From Leeia oryzae DSM 17879 (GTDB taxonomy: Bacteria; Pseudomonadota; Gammaproteobacteria; Burkholderiales; Leeiaceae), in the NCBI RefSeq assembly GCF_000376945.1, contig NZ_AQXU01000021.1, positions 1 through 64,000 on the forward strand: a stretch of DNA of 64,000 bases, written 5' to 3'. The translations under genes and the position numbers were made by a program. The notes below the pieces were generated by a model that did not search any database, was not told the DNA's origin, and saw only the letters and a list, made by a program, of their open reading frames with translations. Positions 43,290 to 52,431 of the stretch are shown one piece after another; the stretch's first letter is position 1; every line of letters starts with the position of its first letter.

Positions 43290-44459
43290 GTGCATGTAAC
43301 CGGCAGTACACCCAATTTACCCGCCCCGGCGCCAGAGGCGCTGGCCATTTCCCGACAACTGGAAGCCCAGATCAAGGCCGAAATCCACGCCAGCCAAGGC
43401 TGGATACCCTTCGTCCGTTTTGAAGAACTGGCCCTCTATTCCCCCGGACTCGGCTACTATAGCAACGGCACCATCAAGCTAGGTCCGGATGGCGACTTTA
43501 CCACCGCACCGGAACTGTCCGTCCTCTTTGGCCAGACCGTGGCCAACCAGATCGCTCAGGTACTGGACAGCACCGGCGGGGACATTCTGGAATTCGGCCC
43601 CGGCTCCGGCAAACTGGCGCTGGATATCCTGCAAGCACTGGAAGCCCGACAGCAACTACCGGCGCATTACTATCTGCTGGAAGTCAGCGCAGACCTGCGA
43701 GACCGCCAGCAACAGCGTTTCCGGCAAGAAGCACCGCACCTGCTACCGCGCTTGGTCTGGCTGGACCAGCTACCCGAGCAGTTCACGGGCGTCATTATCG
43801 GCAATGAAGTGCTGGATGCCATCCCAACCCATCTGGTGCGCTGGGAAGCCGACCGCATCGAAGAAATGGGCGTCAGCCTGGAAAATGACCAGTTTGTACT
43901 GGCCGCCCGGCCGATCAGCGATCCGCAACTACTGGAAAAAGCCCGGCAACTGCCAGTACACGCCCCTTACCTGAGCGAAATCCAGCTGCGCGCCGCCGGT
44001 TTTGTCAGTACGCTGGCCAACACCTTGCAGCACGGCTTGCTGCTGCTGATCGACTACGGGTTCCCGGAGCGAGAGTATTACCACCCCCAGCGTGACCAGG
44101 GTACGCTGATGTGCCATTACCGCCATCATGCCCACCCGGACCCGCTGCTGCTGGTAGGGCTGCAGGATGTCACCACCCACGTAGACTTCACCGCCATGGC
44201 CATTGCCGGGGTAGACAACGGCCTGTCTCTGGCCGGTTACACCAGCCAGGCCATGTTTCTGGCCAGTGCCGGCATCACCGACCTGCTGGCTCGGGCCGAT
44301 CAGGAAGACCTGGCCAGATACCTGCCACTGACCAACCAGGCCCAGCGCCTGATGAGCCCCGCCGAAATGGGCGAACTGTTCAAGGTCCTGGCCCTGACCA
44401 AAGGCATTGAAGAACCCCTGCTGGGCTTCATGGTCGGCGACAGAAGCCATGCCCTGTAA
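43290..44459 (+). CDS. SAM-dependent methyltransferase, MidA/NDUFAF7 family
   Basis: A 389-residue protein of the MidA family (formerly DUF185), with FVRFEELALYSPGLGYYSNG, the SAM loop ILEFGPGSGKLALDIL and GVIIGNEVLDAIPTHLVRW, then LLLIDYGFPEREYYHPQRDQGTLMCHY. The mitochondrial homologue methylates an arginine of complex I; the bacterial substrate is unproven. The start is a GTG at 43290 with AGG 7 bases upstream. It lies after the terminator of the signalling operon. Confidence 0.9.
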   Translation: MHVTGSTPNLPAPAPEALAISRQLEAQIKAEIHASQGWIPFVRFEELALYSPGLGYYSNGTIKLGPDGDFTTAPELSVLFGQTVANQIAQVLDSTGGDILEFGPGSGKLALDILQALEARQQLPAHYYLLEVSADLRDRQQQRFRQEAPHLLPRLVWLDQLPEQFTGVIIGNEVLDAIPTHLVRWEADRIEEMGVSLENDQFVLAARPISDPQLLEKARQLPVHAPYLSEIQLRAAGFVSTLANTLQHGLLLLIDYGFPEREYYHPQRDQGTLMCHYRHHAHPDPLLLVGLQDVTTHVDFTAMAIAGVDNGLSLAGYTSQAMFLASAGITDLLARADQEDLARYLPLTNQAQRLMSPAEMGELFKVLALTKGIEEPLLGFMVGDRSHAL

Positions 44460-44489
44460 ATTAATCTTCACGATTTTTGGCGCAGGGGG

Positions 44490-44518
44490 TTGACAGCTTT
44501 TCGTATCGCATGGATAAT
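44490..44518 (+). promoter_or_regulatory. tRNA-Met promoter
   Basis: TTGACA (44490-44495), a 17-base spacer and GATAAT (44513-44518), 12 bases before the tRNA 5' end; a near-consensus sigma70 promoter. Confidence 0.85.
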
Positions 44519-44530
44519 GCGACCTCTCTT

Positions 44531-44607
<77 letters not shown>

Positions 44608-44614
44608 AGATATT

Positions 44615-44643
44615 AAAAAGCCCGCTTTATGCGGGCTTTTTTC
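44615..44643 (+). terminator. rho-independent terminator of tRNA-Met
   Basis: AAAAAGCCCGC (44615-44625) pairs with GCGGGCTTTTT (44631-44641) around a 5-base loop, with a T-run directly after, 8 bases behind the tRNA 3' end. Confidence 0.92.
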
Positions 44644-44735
44644 ATTTTCGCCGTTATTCGACACGTCACCATCACTGGCAAAGTGCCCATGCTGTGATAT
44701 GCTTAGTTGACGCAAGCCAAAGTAGAGCAACACCC

Positions 44736-45773
44736 ATGCACCACCACACCCTGTCCAAATGGTTTTTCAGTCTGGCCCTCGTGTCAGTGTCTTCTTTTGC
44801 GGATGCAAAAGAAGTACTGCGCATGCTTGCATGGCCAGGCTATGCCGATCAGGATCTGGTAGAGGCCTTCGAGAAAAAATACGACGTCACCGTGGAAACC
44901 ACCATTGTTAGTTCTGACGATGAAATGTGGGACAAGCTGAACTCGTCCGCAGAACCGCACTTTGATGTTTTTGCCGTCAATACGGCAGAGCTGCAGCGCT
45001 ACATCCCTGCCGGGCTGAGTGTACCGATCAACCGGAACAACATCCCCAATCAGCATTTCCAGCTGCCGCAATTCCAGAAAGTTGAAAACATCCCCGGGAT
45101 CGTGAAAGACGGCAAACTGTATGCCGTTCCCTATGCCTATTCCGAAATGGGACTGATCTACAACAAGAAGCTGGTCAAAACCCCGCCCACCTCCATGACC
45201 GCCATGTGGGACCCGAAATACAAAGGCAAGGTGCTGGCGTTTAACGGTAGTGCGCACAATTTCTCGATGACGGCGCTAACACTGGGTATTGCCGACCCGT
45301 TTCATCTGAACAATGTCCAGTTTGGCGAGGTGGTCAAGCGTGTAGCCAGCATGCGCAAAAACGTACTGAACTACTACAACCTGCCGGAAGAAGCCGTCGA
45401 CCTGTTCATGCATCACAATATTGCGCTTATCTATGCCAACTACGGCACCCAGCAGGTCAAAATGCTGAAAGATCAGGGCGCGGATATCGGTTACATCATT
45501 CCGGCAGAAGGCGCGCTCGCCTGGCTGGATTGCTGGGCCATTACCAGCAAAGTGCAGAACAAGGCGCTGGCAGAAGCCTGGATCAACTACGCCATTTCCA
45601 AGCCCGTCAGCCAGCGTCTCAGTACCCGCTACGGCCTGTCCAATACGGTCAGCTACAGCAAGCCGCAGGATGAGCATGCCAAGATTGTCTGGCTGGAGCC
45701 CGTAGAAGACGCCGACAAACGCACCCGTCTCTGGGAGCGTATTGTCACCGGTTACCGCAAGGGCGTGCAGTAA
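44736..45773 (+). CDS. PotD-like periplasmic substrate-binding protein
   Basis: A 345-residue extracellular binding protein of the spermidine/putrescine (PotD/PotF) group. The signal peptide KWFFSLALVSVSSFADA is followed by EVLRMLAWPGYADQDLVEAFEKKYDVTVETTIVSSDDEMWDKL, then VPYAYSEMGLIYNKKLV and AEGALAWLDCWAITSK. The ATG at 44736 gives a proper signal peptide, while an upstream frame start at 44694 would spoil it. No potABC-type genes are adjacent. It is convergent with a chemoreceptor gene, so a sensory or remote-transporter role is possible. Polyamine binding is only a family-level guess. Confidence 0.9.
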   Translation: MHHHTLSKWFFSLALVSVSSFADAKEVLRMLAWPGYADQDLVEAFEKKYDVTVETTIVSSDDEMWDKLNSSAEPHFDVFAVNTAELQRYIPAGLSVPINRNNIPNQHFQLPQFQKVENIPGIVKDGKLYAVPYAYSEMGLIYNKKLVKTPPTSMTAMWDPKYKGKVLAFNGSAHNFSMTALTLGIADPFHLNNVQFGEVVKRVASMRKNVLNYYNLPEEAVDLFMHHNIALIYANYGTQQVKMLKDQGADIGYIIPAEGALAWLDCWAITSKVQNKALAEAWINYAISKPVSQRLSTRYGLSNTVSYSKPQDEHAKIVWLEPVEDADKRTRLWERIVTGYRKGVQ

Positions 45774-45812
45774 CCCGCCACCAGCACAGGTTACTGCCGC
45801 ACCCATCCGCCG

Positions 45813-47447
45813 TTATACCTGATACTGCCCCACCGATTTCAGCATCCGGTCCACCGTGCCATGCAGGCGGCTGGCAAGCATTTCGGCATGACCAACCACT
45901 TCCATGTTCTGCTCGGTCACTTCCGCCATCTGGCTGACGTTACCGGACAACTCCACCATGGCATTTTGCTGCTCCACCGTAGAGTGGAAAATCTCGTCCA
46001 CCAGCTGCGCCGTATGCCGCATTTCTGCATTGATGACATCCAGCGCCTCTTTGGCCTCCAGCACCGACGTCACACTGGAATCAACATGCGCCACCCCGTC
46101 CTGCATGCCAGTGACCGCTCGCGCCGTTTCATCGTGAATGCCTGACAGCATCTGACGAATCTCCTGGGTCGCCAGACTGGTACGCTCCGCCAGCTTGCGC
46201 ACCTCGTCCGCCACCACCGCAAACCCCCTGCCCGCCTCACCGGCCCGGGCCGCCTCGATCGCCGCGTTCAGTGCCAACAGGTTGGTCTGGTCGGCAATAT
46301 CGTGAATGACCGATGTGATACGACTGATTTCTGATGATTGCTGGCCCAGCGCCTCGACCTGGCGGGTAGATTCATTGATGGTTTCGGCCAGTGTCTGCAC
46401 TGTCTGGCTGGCCAGGCCGGATCGTTCCGCACCTTGCCTTGCCGCCTCTCCGGACCGTAACGACGTCTCGCGCGTCACGCCGGCATGACCAGCAACCTCG
46501 CCAATCGCTACCGACACCTCTTCAATGGCCGCTGCTGCTGCCACGGTTGCCTGGGTCTGCACCGTAGCCGACTGACTGATCTGACCCACGCTCACCGCCA
46601 CTGCCTGAGTGGATTCCCCTACATGCTGGGCCGCATTGATGATGCTCTGCATGGTTGCCCTGACGGACGACACCAGAATATCCAGCCTGCGCGATATCAT
46701 GCCTCTTGGCGTGTGGCTATCCAGATCAATGCGCCGGGTCAGGTCCCCTGTCACCAGCAAATACTCCAGATGCGCCAGGAGCAGATTTTGTTCTTTCACC
46801 AGCCTGGGCAACGCCAGAAACACAAAGAAGCCTGCCAGTACCGCCACCAGACCGCCCAGCGACAGGCTCAGCACCCGCCACAAGGGTTGTGCAGTTGCCT
46901 CCCCCGCCAGCAGGGTACAGACCAATAGCAGGCCCGATAAGCCCATCAGCAAGGCAACCGCTTCCACTGAGGTCAGACGCTTGATCAAGGCACCCCGCAC
47001 GCGGCTGGCACGCCCATGCAGGATACGAATCGAGCGATCCCCCGCCCGGACCCGACGGTATGCCTCTTCAGCTGCCGCCACCTCCGCCCGTGTAGGCGAA
47101 GTCCGGACCGACTGATATCCCACCACACGGCCTTCATGCCGCACCGGGGACGCATTAGCCACCACCCAGTAATATCCGCCATCCTTGCGGCGATTTTTGA
47201 CCAGCCCGCGCCAGGGACGGCCCGCCTTCAGGTCTCGCCACATATCCTCAAATGCCTGTTCCGGCATGTCCGGATGCCGGACCATATTATGCGGCCGCCC
47301 CAACATTTCTTCTCTTGCATAGCCGCTGATGCGCGCAAAGGCATCATTCAGCTCGATGATGTTGCCCTGCAAGTCCGTTTGCGAATAAATGAACTCGCCT
47401 TCCGGTAACAAGGTTTCCTGATTGGTAACCGGTAAATTCTTTCGCAT
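45813..47447 (-). CDS. Aer-like PAS-domain methyl-accepting chemotaxis protein
   Basis: A 544-residue receptor. The N-terminal PAS domain (residues about 15-125: [25 protein letters not shown], then [20 protein letters not shown] and [12 protein letters not shown]) matches the FAD-binding PAS of Aer energy/redox receptors, including the conserved MVRHPDMP segment. Two adjacent membrane helices (about 165-215) anchor it without a periplasmic domain. A HAMP-like region and a full MCP hairpin follow ([34 protein letters not shown]). It probably mediates aerotaxis or redox taxis. Confidence 0.93.
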   Translation of the reverse strand: MRKNLPVTNQETLLPEGEFIYSQTDLQGNIIELNDAFARISGYAREEMLGRPHNMVRHPDMPEQAFEDMWRDLKAGRPWRGLVKNRRKDGGYYWVVANASPVRHEGRVVGYQSVRTSPTRAEVAAAEEAYRRVRAGDRSIRILHGRASRVRGALIKRLTSVEAVALLMGLSGLLLVCTLLAGEATAQPLWRVLSLSLGGLVAVLAGFFVFLALPRLVKEQNLLLAHLEYLLVTGDLTRRIDLDSHTPRGMISRRLDILVSSVRATMQSIINAAQHVGESTQAVAVSVGQISQSATVQTQATVAAAAAIEEVSVAIGEVAGHAGVTRETSLRSGEAARQGAERSGLASQTVQTLAETINESTRQVEALGQQSSEISRITSVIHDIADQTNLLALNAAIEAARAGEAGRGFAVVADEVRKLAERTSLATQEIRQMLSGIHDETARAVTGMQDGVAHVDSSVTSVLEAKEALDVINAEMRHTAQLVDEIFHSTVEQQNAMVELSGNVSQMAEVTEQNMEVVGHAEMLASRLHGTVDRMLKSVGQYQV

Positions 47448-47771
47448 ATGCTACACCCCTCTTTCACTTTGGCTTTTTGTACACATGACAACACGTGGCC
47501 GGGGTGCATTGACTTGACGACCTTGGCACGACCCGCGTGTTTATCTGTTGTTTTTTATTGGTTTAGCGAGAATTTTCTGAATATGACGTACTTGATAGCG
47601 AGTCTTCACCCCCAATAACCATGAAATTAGCATGGTTATACAGGCGTTTATTATTTTAATCTAGCGTTGAATATATCGGACGCAACAGCCATGCAGAGAA
47701 AACAACACCACAGCGGCCGGCAAACGGAAAGTCATCAGTAAACAAAGAGGGATATATACAAAGGAAGGCTG
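47448..47771. other. non-coding stretch between the Aer-like gene and tRNA-Lys
   Basis: About 320 bases without a convincing gene. It holds the upstream region of the Aer-like gene and a 9-bp inverted repeat, ATAACCATG (47615-47623) and CATGGTTAT (47631-47639), with no T-run. A reading frame of about 70 codons on the minus strand runs into the tRNA-Lys gene and is rejected. No strong sigma70 or sigma28 promoter was recognised. Confidence 0.6.
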
Positions 47772-47808
47772 AAAAAGAAAAAGCCGCATTGAATGCGGCT
47801 TTTTCTTT
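47772..47808 (-). terminator. rho-independent terminator of the downstream tRNA-Lys
   Basis: A long perfect stem, AAAGAAAAAGCCGCATT (47774-47790) with its complement (47792-47808), the minus-strand tail being T-rich. It ends transcription of the tRNA-Lys gene at 47813-47888. Confidence 0.9.
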
Positions 47809-47812
47809 GAAC

Positions 47813-47888
47813 TGGTGGGTCGTGCGGGACTCGAACCTGCGACCAACGGATTAAAAGTCCGCTGCTCTACCAACTGAGCTAACGACCC
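47813..47888 (-). tRNA. tRNA-Lys (anticodon TTT), copy 2
   Basis: A 76-base cloverleaf on the minus strand: acceptor GGGTCGT/ACGACCC, D-arm GCTC/GAGC, anticodon loop CTTTTAA (TTT), T-arm GGTTCGAGTCC and encoded CCA. It is identical to the copy at 48008-48083. No strong promoter is visible in the 119 bases between the two, so it may depend on read-through from the upstream copy. Confidence 0.95.
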
Positions 47889-47969
47889 GGCACTGCTAAA
47901 ACTGTGTGCCAGCGTATTTACTACACTGCGGCTTTCGCCTTATCAGCCAGGACGGTGTGTCCAGCTAAT

Positions 47970-47993
47970 AAAAACAGCTGCCGAGGGCAGCTG
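47970..47993 (-). terminator. terminator-like hairpin between the two tRNA-Lys genes
   Basis: On the minus strand CAGCTGCC-CTC-GGCAGCTG (47975-47993) is followed by TTTTT. It lies 14 bases after the 3' end of the first-transcribed tRNA-Lys and would reduce transcription into the second. Confidence 0.75.
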
Positions 47994-48007
47994 CTTCTTG
48001 AATAGAT

Positions 48008-48083
48008 TGGTGGGTCGTGCGGGACTCGAACCTGCGACCAACGGATTAAAAGTCCGCTGCTCTACCAACTGAGCTAACGACCC
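48008..48083 (-). tRNA. tRNA-Lys (anticodon TTT), copy 1
   Basis: A 76-base tRNA identical to the copy at 47813-47888, with TTT anticodon and encoded CCA. It has a strong promoter 18 bases upstream and is transcribed first. Confidence 0.95.
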
Positions 48084-48100
48084 ATCCACAAGAGAACGCA

Positions 48101-48129
48101 ACTATACAGGACGTACTTTATGTGGTCAA
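48101..48129 (-). promoter_or_regulatory. tRNA-Lys promoter
   Basis: On the minus strand TTGACC (48124-48129), a 17-base spacer and TATAGT (48101-48106), a near-consensus sigma70 promoter directly upstream of the first tRNA-Lys. Confidence 0.85.
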
Positions 48130-48143
48130 CTATTTTTTGCCAC

Positions 48144-48818
48144 TCACGCCTGATAATGTGTCGGGTCGCTTACGCCAGCATTGGCAAAGCCTTCCTTGCG
48201 AATACGGCAGCTGTCACAGACACCACAGGCACGACCTGCATCGTCGGCCATATAACAGGACACAGTCAAGCCGTAATCCACCCCGAGCGCCATGCCTTGG
48301 CGAATGATCTCGGACTTGGGCAAATCAATCAGCGGGGTAAGAATTTTCAGGGGTTCGCCCTCTACACCGGTTTTGGTGGCCAGGTTGGCCATCTTCTCGA
48401 ACGCCGCAATATACTCCGGACGGCAATCCGGATAACCGGAGTAATCCACGGCGTTTACGCCAATACCAATTGCGCTGGCGTGCAGCACTTCAGCCCATGC
48501 CAGTGCTACCGATAGCAGTACGGTATTACGTGCCGGCACGTAAGTCACCGGAATGCCCTCGGTCGGAGCAGTGGGTACATCAATACTGCTGTCTGTCAGG
48601 GCAGAGCCACCAAACAACGCCAGATCCAGCTTGACGATGCGATGATCTTTGGCGCCCTGGGCCTCTGCTACCCGTCTGGCGGCATCCAGTTCCGAGCGGT
48701 GACGCTGTCCATAGTCAAAACTGAGCGCATACACGTCATAGCCTTGTGCTTTGACCATGGCCAGAACGGTGGCGGAATCCAGCCCGCCAGATACCAACAC
48801 CACTGCTTTAGGGTTCAT
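48144..48818 (-). CDS. queC: 7-cyano-7-deazaguanine synthase
   Basis: QueC converts 7-carboxy-7-deazaguanine to preQ0 with ATP and ammonia, in the queuosine tRNA modification pathway. The 224-residue protein has the PP-loop [16 protein letters not shown] (SGGLDS at about 10-15) and a C-terminal zinc site of four cysteines ([17 protein letters not shown]). It follows queE after 36 bases in the same orientation. With queA further right, three queuosine genes are in this region. Confidence 0.97.
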   Translation of the reverse strand: MNPKAVVLVSGGLDSATVLAMVKAQGYDVYALSFDYGQRHRSELDAARRVAEAQGAKDHRIVKLDLALFGGSALTDSSIDVPTAPTEGIPVTYVPARNTVLLSVALAWAEVLHASAIGIGVNAVDYSGYPDCRPEYIAAFEKMANLATKTGVEGEPLKILTPLIDLPKSEIIRQGMALGVDYGLTVSCYMADDAGRACGVCDSCRIRKEGFANAGVSDPTHYQA

Positions 48819-48854
48819 GCTGTTTTTCCTTTTGCTTCCAGAGAGCCCCCGGGG

Positions 48855-49505
48855 TTAGACACCGGGTTTTTCTCCCCATAAAATCTTGTGTAATTGTACC
48901 TGCATGCGCACCGGCAGTTTGTCACGGACAATCCAGTCCGCCAGATCAGACGGCTTGAGGCCATCCCAGATTGGCGACAGCAGCACCGGGCAACGGTCTG
49001 CCAGGTGATGCGTTTCGATCATGCCTTTTGCCCACTGGTAATCGGCCTCGCTGGTCAGTACAAACTTGAGCTCATCCTGCGCGTTCAGCAGCGGAAGATT
49101 CTCCAGCAGATTGCGGGATTCCTCACCAGAGCCGGGGGTTTTCAGGTCCATGATGCGCGAAACGCGCGGGTCCACATCACCAATCGGCATGGCGCCGCTG
49201 GTTTCCAGCGACACGCTGTAGCCTGCGTCACACAAGCGGTTCAGCAACGGCAGGCAGTTCTTTTGCGCCAGCGGCTCGCCACCGGTGACGCACACATAAT
49301 GCGCACCGTATTTTGCAATCTCGGCCAGGATCTGGTCGTAGGTTTTATGCTCGCCGCCATAAAAGGCATACGCACTGTCACAATAACCGCAGCGCAGCGG
49401 GCACCCCGTCAGGCGTACAAACACGGTTGGCAAGCCAACCCGGCTGGACTCCCCCTGGAGTGAAAAGAATATTTCCGTGATCAGCACGGCATCTGCGATG
49501 GCCAT
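48855..49505 (-). CDS. queE: 7-carboxy-7-deazaguanine synthase
   Basis: A 216-residue radical SAM enzyme that contracts 6-carboxytetrahydropterin to 7-carboxy-7-deazaguanine. The N-terminus has the substrate region EIFFSLQGESSRVGLPTVFVR and a canonical CX3CX2C cluster motif (GCPLRCGYCDSAYAF), then VCVTGGEPLAQ and VSLETSGAMP. It is upstream of queC. The tol-pal terminator lies between it and cpoB, so que genes and tol-pal are separate transcripts. Confidence 0.96.
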   Translation of the reverse strand: MAIADAVLITEIFFSLQGESSRVGLPTVFVRLTGCPLRCGYCDSAYAFYGGEHKTYDQILAEIAKYGAHYVCVTGGEPLAQKNCLPLLNRLCDAGYSVSLETSGAMPIGDVDPRVSRIMDLKTPGSGEESRNLLENLPLLNAQDELKFVLTSEADYQWAKGMIETHHLADRCPVLLSPIWDGLKPSDLADWIVRDKLPVRMQVQLHKILWGEKPGV

Positions 49506-49579
49506 AACGTTCTACTCAACAATTGATCTGAGACTCATTCCCAACATGATACATGGGCCAAGGAGCGATCTAAAGCCCT

Positions 49580-49618
49580 AAAAAAACAATGCCTGCCGGG
49601 TGTCACTGGCAGGCATTG
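49580..49618 (-). terminator. rho-independent terminator of the tol-pal operon
   Basis: On the minus strand CAATGCCTGCC (49618-49608) pairs with GGCAGGCATTG (49597-49587), an 11-bp perfect stem with a 10-base loop, followed by seven T residues (49586-49580). It lies 23 bases after the cpoB stop codon. Confidence 0.93.
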
Positions 49619-49641
49619 GCACAACGACCGGCAAGATGCGG

Positions 49642-50430
49642 TTACTTTTTATTCGCCAACCGTTTTTTGGCCTGATCCGCCGCGCTGGTCAGCGGATATT
49701 TTGCCACCAGCTCTTCCAGCGTTTTGCGGGAGGCAGCAGCATCACCCAGCTCTTGCTGAGATGTGGCAATGTTCAGCATCGCATCCGGTACTTTGCCGGA
49801 ATCCGGCCAGGTACTGATCAGCTTTTGCTGCTCGATGATGGCTCGCTTGTAGTCGCGCTGAGCGGTGTAGGCATTGCCAATCCAGTATTGCGCGTTGGGC
49901 GCATACTTGCTGTTGGGGTAGCTCTTGATGAAGCCGTTAAACCCGGAAATGGCAGCAGGGTAATTCCCCACCCGGAACTTGGCAAAGGCGGCATCATAGG
50001 TCGCGTTTTCCTGGGCCGGGTCCCCCGCTGGTGTCGCAGATGCTGCATTGGCGTTCGTCGCAGGTGTGGCGGCGACTGCAGCAGTAGTTCCCGTTTGTTC
50101 CAGCTTGCGCAGGCGGGTATCTGTATCCAGATACAGGTCCTTCTGGCGCTTTTCCATCTCGTCCAGACGATGCGCCTGCTCTTCAAGCTGCCCGGTCAGG
50201 CGGGCGATCTGGGCATTCTGCTGTTCAATGCGGTTGATCAACTCCAGCATTTTCTGGCTGTTGACGGTGGATTCCACTTTCCCCAGCCGGTCTGATAACT
50301 GCTGCTGCTCGGTACGCACTTCTGCAATCTGCTTACGTGCTTCATCGTCATCAAACAGACCCGCCTGACTTGTCGTGCCGTACATGAGCAACCATGCAGC
50401 AGCACACATCGCATACATGCGAGACTTCAT
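49642..50430 (-). CDS. cpoB: cell division coordinator CpoB (YbgF)
   Basis: A 262-residue periplasmic protein with a signal peptide (MCAAAWLLMYGTTSQA), an N-terminal trimerising coiled coil (about 35-110: QLSDRLGKVESTVNSQKML, AQIARLTGQLEEQAHRLDEM), a Thr/Ala linker, and a C-terminal TPR domain (YDAAFAKFRVGNYPAAISGF, ANAQYWIGNAYTAQRDY-like repeats). CpoB links the Tol machine to PBP1B during division. It starts 3 bases after pal and ends the operon. Confidence 0.95.
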   Translation of the reverse strand: MKSRMYAMCAAAWLLMYGTTSQAGLFDDDEARKQIAEVRTEQQQLSDRLGKVESTVNSQKMLELINRIEQQNAQIARLTGQLEEQAHRLDEMEKRQKDLYLDTDTRLRKLEQTGTTAAVAATPATNANAASATPAGDPAQENATYDAAFAKFRVGNYPAAISGFNGFIKSYPNSKYAPNAQYWIGNAYTAQRDYKRAIIEQQKLISTWPDSGKVPDAMLNIATSQQELGDAAASRKTLEELVAKYPLTSAADQAKKRLANKK

Positions 50431-50433
50431 GTC

Positions 50434-50970
50434 TTATTTCCCTTGGTACAAGAAATCTGCACGGCGATTCTGCGCATAGCAGTCTTCGGTGGCCTGTTCG
50501 CAGCGCGGCTTTTCTTCACCCAGGCTGGCGGCTTCTACACGCGCACTGTCCGCCCCCAATACTTCGATGGCTTCTTTCACGGCATTGGCCCGTTTCTGGC
50601 CCAGTGCCAGGTTATATTCACGGCTGCCACGTTCATCGGTATTGCCCTGAATCAGCAGTTTTGCCGCAGGGTTTTTCTTGAGGTACGCCGCATTGGCTTC
50701 GATCAGGCCTTTGAACTCGTCGCGCACGGTAAACTGGTCGTAGTCGAAGAACACACTGCCTTTTTGCAGGTTGGCAATTTCATCCCCGTTTTGCTTGTCC
50801 AGATCGACCTGGGCCATCTTGCCGTCATCCGTCACCTGGTTGGTGCTGGTGTCTGTCGATGCCGTACGGTTTTCTACCGGTGCACCCGCGCCATTTTGTG
50901 GTGTATTGCTTGCACATGCGGCCAACAGACCTGCCAGCAAAAGGCTACCTGCCAATTTCAAACCTTGCAT
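50434..50970 (-). CDS. pal: peptidoglycan-associated lipoprotein Pal
   Basis: An outer-membrane lipoprotein that holds peptidoglycan through an OmpA-like domain and is cleared to division sites by Tol. The signal peptide ends in the lipobox LLAAC (Cys19 from this start). A disordered Asn/Thr-rich linker follows, then the OmpA domain with VFFDYDQFTVRDEFKGLIEANA, IQGNTDERGSREYNLALGQKRA and ASLGEEKPRC. The ATG at 50970 is 8 bases from AAGGA; the ATG at 50976 is only 2 bases away and less likely. Confidence 0.95.
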   Translation of the reverse strand: MQGLKLAGSLLLAGLLAACASNTPQNGAGAPVENRTASTDTSTNQVTDDGKMAQVDLDKQNGDEIANLQKGSVFFDYDQFTVRDEFKGLIEANAAYLKKNPAAKLLIQGNTDERGSREYNLALGQKRANAVKEAIEVLGADSARVEAASLGEEKPRCEQATEDCYAQNRRADFLYQGK

Positions 50971-51100
50971 CTTCATGTTCCTTTCCAGTTAACCCTGACA
51001 TTGCGTGCAGGGATAAAAACCAACCATTTAAAGCGTATCTTGCCTGATAACGCCAGGGTCGGAAACCCTGCCATTTACATTTTCAAAGAGGGCAACACCG

Positions 51101-52387
51101 TTATCGCCCGGTGAAAGGCCCCCATGCGGGTTCACGCACATCCCCGGCGAGCTCGGTCAGCTTCTGCTTGACGCGCCCGTCGCTGGACACCGCGGCCAGC
51201 ACGCCATGCCCGCCCTGCTGGGTGGCATACAGAATCAGCTTGCCATTCGGAGCAAAGCTGGGCGATTCATCATGCGAGGTGTCGGTCAGCAGTTGGGTCT
51301 GGCGACTGGCAAAGTCCATGAACGCCACGCGGAAACGTCCGCCCGCATTCTGGACAAACACCATGCCCTTGCCGTCCGGACTGATATCCGGAGACACATT
51401 GTAAGCCCCCTCAAAGGTTACCCGGCTGGCTGCGCCGCCTTCACTGCCCATGCGATAGATTTGCGGGCTACCGCCACGGTCGGACGTAAAATAGATACTG
51501 CCATCGGGCGCAAAGGTCGGCTCGGTATCAATGCCGTTACTCTGGGAAAGCCGCTTGGCTGGCCCGCCCTGTGCTGGCACGCTGTAGATTTGCGAATGTC
51601 CTTCCTGCGTCAGCACCACCGCCAGCCGGCTGCCATCGGCAGAAAAGGCGGGTGAGCTGTTGCTGCCCTTGAAGTTGGCCACGGCCTTGCGGTTACCGGT
51701 AGACAAAGACTGGACATACACCACCGGCTTTTTGGCCTCGAACGATACATAGGCAATCTGGCCGCCATCGGCAGACCAGGCCGGGGAGATGATCGGTTCG
51801 CTGCTGCTGACGACAGATTGCGGGTTATAACCGTCGGCATCTGCCACCTGCAGGAAGAAGCGTTTCCCCTGTTTCAGTACATAGGCAATTTTGGTCGAGA
51901 AGACGCCCCGGTCCCCGGTGAGTTTCTCGAAAATCCGGTCGGCCACTTTATGAGCAATGCGGCGCAACTGGGTAGCCGGCTGGTTGAGTGCCAGACCGTC
52001 GATCTGTTCGTGCTTGGCCACATCGACCAACCGGTATTTGACTACCGCCACGCCAGAGGCTTGTGGCTCGACCGTCCCGATGGCAACCGCCATGACGCCG
52101 CGCCGGGTCAGTTCGTCATACGGAATCTGGTTCAGGTCGGTTGGTGTCTGTGCCGGGGTAAAATCCACCAGCTTGAACAAGCCGCTGCGGGTCAGATCTG
52201 CCTTGACCACCGGAGTAATCAGCTGGGCATAGGCGTTTTCCTGGGCAAACGGCATGATGACCACGGGTATCTGGTTACCACCGGTACCAACCACCTCAAA
52301 ATCCAGTGCATTCGCCACACGGGCGACCAACAGGGTGGACAGTATCCCCAAACCAATCTGTCTGACGTATTTTTTCATTCTCAGCAT
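51101..52387 (-). CDS. tolB: Tol-Pal system beta-propeller protein TolB
   Basis: A 428-residue periplasmic protein with a signal peptide (GLGILSTLLVARVANA), an N-terminal domain (VVIMPFAQENAYAQLITPVVKADL) and a six-bladed beta-propeller whose blades show repeats such as SPAWSADGGQIAYVS, SPAFSADGSRLAVVL, EPTFAPDGSIYFTSD and SPSFAPNGKLILYAT. It binds Pal and the TolA C-terminus. A start at the third internal Met (52378) would also give a good signal peptide. Confidence 0.97.
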   Translation of the reverse strand: MLRMKKYVRQIGLGILSTLLVARVANALDFEVVGTGGNQIPVVIMPFAQENAYAQLITPVVKADLTRSGLFKLVDFTPAQTPTDLNQIPYDELTRRGVMAVAIGTVEPQASGVAVVKYRLVDVAKHEQIDGLALNQPATQLRRIAHKVADRIFEKLTGDRGVFSTKIAYVLKQGKRFFLQVADADGYNPQSVVSSSEPIISPAWSADGGQIAYVSFEAKKPVVYVQSLSTGNRKAVANFKGSNSSPAFSADGSRLAVVLTQEGHSQIYSVPAQGGPAKRLSQSNGIDTEPTFAPDGSIYFTSDRGGSPQIYRMGSEGGAASRVTFEGAYNVSPDISPDGKGMVFVQNAGGRFRVAFMDFASRQTQLLTDTSHDESPSFAPNGKLILYATQQGGHGVLAAVSSDGRVKQKLTELAGDVREPAWGPFTGR

Positions 52388-52431
52388 GTCGTCTCGTTCT
52401 GGTTAATGTTTATGTGTTCGGTGGTAACCGG

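Noticed and set aside
47550-47580. Possible sigma28 (flagellar) promoter before the Aer-like gene
   Set aside because: A TAAA and a GATAA-like element are present, but the spacing and second box fit the consensus poorly.
47661-47873. A 70-codon open frame on the minus strand
   Set aside because: Begins inside the tRNA-Lys gene and spans its terminator.
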